Part shown: positions 61,491 to 64,000 of the stretch, piece by piece
Position numbering within the stretch: the first letter of the stretch is position 1
How the letters are laid out: every line of letters starts with the position of its first letter
NCBI RefSeq assembly: GCF_002288925.2
Contig: NW_022098021.1
Coordinates: forward strand, 3,739,774-3,803,773
DNA length: 64,000 bases
Direction: 5' to 3'
Source of the DNA: Delphinapterus leucas
Lineage: Eukaryota > Chordata > Mammalia > Artiodactyla > Monodontidae
The notes under the pieces: model-generated
What the model was told of the DNA's origin: nothing
Seen by the model: only the letters and a program-made list of their open reading frames with translations
Database searches by the model: none
Program-made: the position numbers and the translations under genes

Positions 61491-64000
61491 GAGTGAAACC
61501 GTTGAAGGTGAAATAAATAGCAAACATTAAGCGTATTTAGCCAAGAACAACCAGAGGCCAGTTGGTGTTCTTGGTCACTGGTTGATGTCCTCTAACAAAT
61601 GGAATGTATATTTTAGGATTAATTTCTAAATTCTCACTATTAATATACAGCGAAATGATTTTTGTTCCTTAGCGCTATTCATTCATGTGATCCTTATGTC
61701 TGAGACACTGTGGTAGATTCTGAGGGTGGTGCGTAAATGAATCAATGCGGGTCTCACCCTTCAAGGAGTTTGTAGTCTGGTAAGTTAGCGGGTAGTCCTC
61801 TCGCAAGGCAGAAAATCATTCTCAAGTAAAATACAGGTAAAGTGCTCTCGGACTGTAGAGGGCTGAGAGAGAGATGCCTTTCAGGTGGGATGATTCGTGG
61901 CTCGTTCGAGGAGATAATGTGTAGCCTTAGCCTGAAAGTCCAGGCAAAGGGAGATGTGGAGGGTTAGAGGAAGAGGCAAACGAAGGAGAGCGATTCTAGA
62001 CAGATGTGGAGAGCTTGAGAAGGTCATCCCTTCCAGGGTGGAAGGCAGGGCAAAGTTGGAGAAGGCAGGTGAAAGCTGGATTGCCGAGGGCTTGGGACGC
62101 GATGCTAAGAAATCGGGACTTGCTTTGGAGGCAGTGAACATTCAGTAGAGTTTAGATCAAGGCAAGTATTGTGATCAGAGCAATTTGGGGGAAATGAATC
62201 CATCGTATCTCGTTAAGGTGAACGGTAGAAGGCAAACTGGTGGCAAGAATCCTAGTTAGGTTTCCTGATCCAGGGGAGCCTAAGGAGGGTTAGACCCAGG
62301 GACTGGGAATGTGTTTAGAGAGGAGGGAGCATGTTTAGAGAAGAACTTGATCAGCAAAATTACTGCAGACCTATGATGTGCCAGGCGCCGAGGGTGCGGT
62401 GGACATAAGAGCATGTCTTGCTCTCTGGGGGCTTCCATAAAGTCAGAACTGGCCATCAGGAATCACACACATAATTGCTTCATGGCCAGTGTGCTGCGTC
62501 CTACAGGCTGCAGGGGGAGCTTGTAATACCGGGACACAGCCTAGTCTAGCGGGTCAAGGAAGCATCTTCTCCAAGGAAGTGATACTTAAGTTCTTAAAAG
62601 ATGAATAGGGGATGATCCAGTAGGGCCGGGAGGTATGGGTAAAGGCGGGGAGAAAAAGCATTCCTGGCTGGGACCACGAGCACACAGGGCTGGTGCTGCC
62701 GAGGAGCTAGGAGAGCCCGTGGGCAGTGGCTCCCAATGGGGTGGGGGTCGGAGGGTGGGACTCGGGACCTTGTTCAGCCTCTGGTGAGCGTTTCCAGACA
62801 CTGAGCATCCCTGGCCCTGGTCGGTGAACCCGCCCACCGTCACCCTTTTCCCTATCCTTGTGCAACTATGAATCAGAACACGTCTGCACACATTTCCAGC
62901 ATCCCCTCTGGGTCTGCAGCAGCATCCCTAGTCGAGAGAGCTGTAGCATTCTGGGTGTTAGGTGACAGTCAGATCACCAAAACCCACATGGGGACTTTTT
63001 TTAGTGAAGGGTTTAAGGTAGGAGAGTTAACACCATGGGACTTGCCTCTGAGGAAGATAAGACAACTGTGTGGAGAAATACATAAGGTCTGGCAAGAGCG
63101 TGGGTTTTGTGTGTTTGTTTTCTCCAGGGGGGCAGACGGAAGTCAGAGGTGAAAATCAAGGAAACTTGCAAGTTTGAGAAGAGCCGGGATATGGCAGCTG
63201 ATTCGATAACTTACGTGTTGATTGTCCTAAATATAAATGCGCTCCTGTTACACTTTGAATCGCCCCTTAGAAGGATGCATTCACCCTTCTCCCAAAGAAG
63301 CGAAGAAGCGTGACACCAGTTTGAGACAAACTGGGGCACTTTCAGAGTATGGGGACCCTGATCTCACAGAACAGTGCCTTTGGGCCCCCCTCCAGCCCCA
63401 AGTCCTGCTGGAAATTGTCCATCAGACACGTGCCACACTCAGAGCCCTGAGGGGCTTTGCCCCCAGGGGCTGGGGTCTGCAGAGTAGCTTTGTTCCATTG
63501 TTTCATGCTCTGTGGACTGTGTCGCGAAGATGGTGGATTTTACCGGGAAATTCTCTCCGGTCTCCATGGAGACAGGCTTAGGTACATGCAGTGCTGGTCA
63601 CTTCCCAGCATCATTGTTGGGAAGAAACGTTTCTAAGAAGGTGTGAGCCTGTTGTTCATTCCTTAGGAAGCTTCCAAGAATTTTGCCTTGCTTATTTTTG
63701 CATGGTTTTGGATAGAATTTTCAAAACATTCCTTGGCTGATGGAGTTGGTGATGATTCATTTCAAGCTTCAAAATACATTTTTCCACTCCGGCAATTCCG
63801 TAAATCAGATTTCTTCCAACCGTCACAACCTTACGCTCACGGCCACGGCTGGCCTGTAGCTCCCACCCTTTGATCTGAAACATGATTTTAGGTTAAAACC
63901 AGAGACATCACCTTTGCAGGGACCAAAATTCATCAAGACCTCGGTGTCAGGCCACACTCGGGCTTTCCATTGGTGTATCCAGTCTGCATATTTGAGCAAC
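61491..64000 (+). other. ATP8A2 intron to the window edge, with old repeat-like text
   Basis: At about 61680-61800 (CACCCTTCAAGGAGTTTGTA) and 62360-62690 (GATGTGCCAGGCGCCGAGGG) two stretches resemble a widespread old mammalian repeat family that I could not name. Text near 62080-62180 may belong to the same class. No further ATP8A2 exon, RNA gene or SINE was recognised. Confidence 0.4.

Overview
This window is mammalian nuclear DNA, almost certainly from a cetacean. The diagnostic signal is a set of tRNA-derived SINEs of the CHR type: a short form of about 200 bp, and a long form whose body carries repeated CACAACTACTGAGCC-like units. Most are flanked by clean target-site duplications (TSDs). 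Cetacean/artiodactyl-type L1 copies, MIR, L2, MLT1 and MER20 remnants fit the same origin. There is no bacterial, plasmid or phage content, and nearly all longer open frames lie inside repeats.

The only protein-coding gene I can support is ATP8A2, a P4-ATPase phospholipid flippase subunit, on the + strand. Three consecutive internal exons are visible: 50467-50541, 57377-57499 and 59464-59542. They join in frame (25 + 41 + 26 codons plus one base) and encode the end of M5, M6, the M6-M7 loop and M7. All have AG/GT splice sites. The first 50 kb is part of one large upstream intron, and the window ends inside the intron after the third exon. Neither the promoter, the catalytic P domain nor the 3' end of the gene is present.

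Layout. 1-7 kb: a near full-length but inactive L1 antisense to the gene. 7-15 kb: unique intron with a short CHR SINE, a long CHR SINE, old L1 pieces and a MIR. 15.7-16.6 kb: an MLT1 LTR split by a younger LTR in the opposite orientation. 17-30 kb: unique intron with several CHR SINEs and L1 3' ends. 30-31.4 kb: an older L1 fragment. 32.4-33.5 kb: a SINE cluster with a tail-to-tail inverted pair. 35-50 kb: old L1M-like sequence, L1 3' ends, MIR, MER20 and more CHR SINEs. 50-64 kb: the three ATP8A2 exons with their introns, again rich in repeats.

The most unusual structure is at 53.1 kb. An 84-bp segment of unique intron plus the first bases of a SINE, copied from 56.0 kb, sits inside a short TSD-flanked L1 insertion. 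Also notable is a 15-bp duplication at 14.8 kb that flanks only a poly(A) run, which looks like a retrotransposition event that delivered only a tail. I found no new multi-gene system. Repeat family names are from memory of consensus sequences and were not checked by a search.
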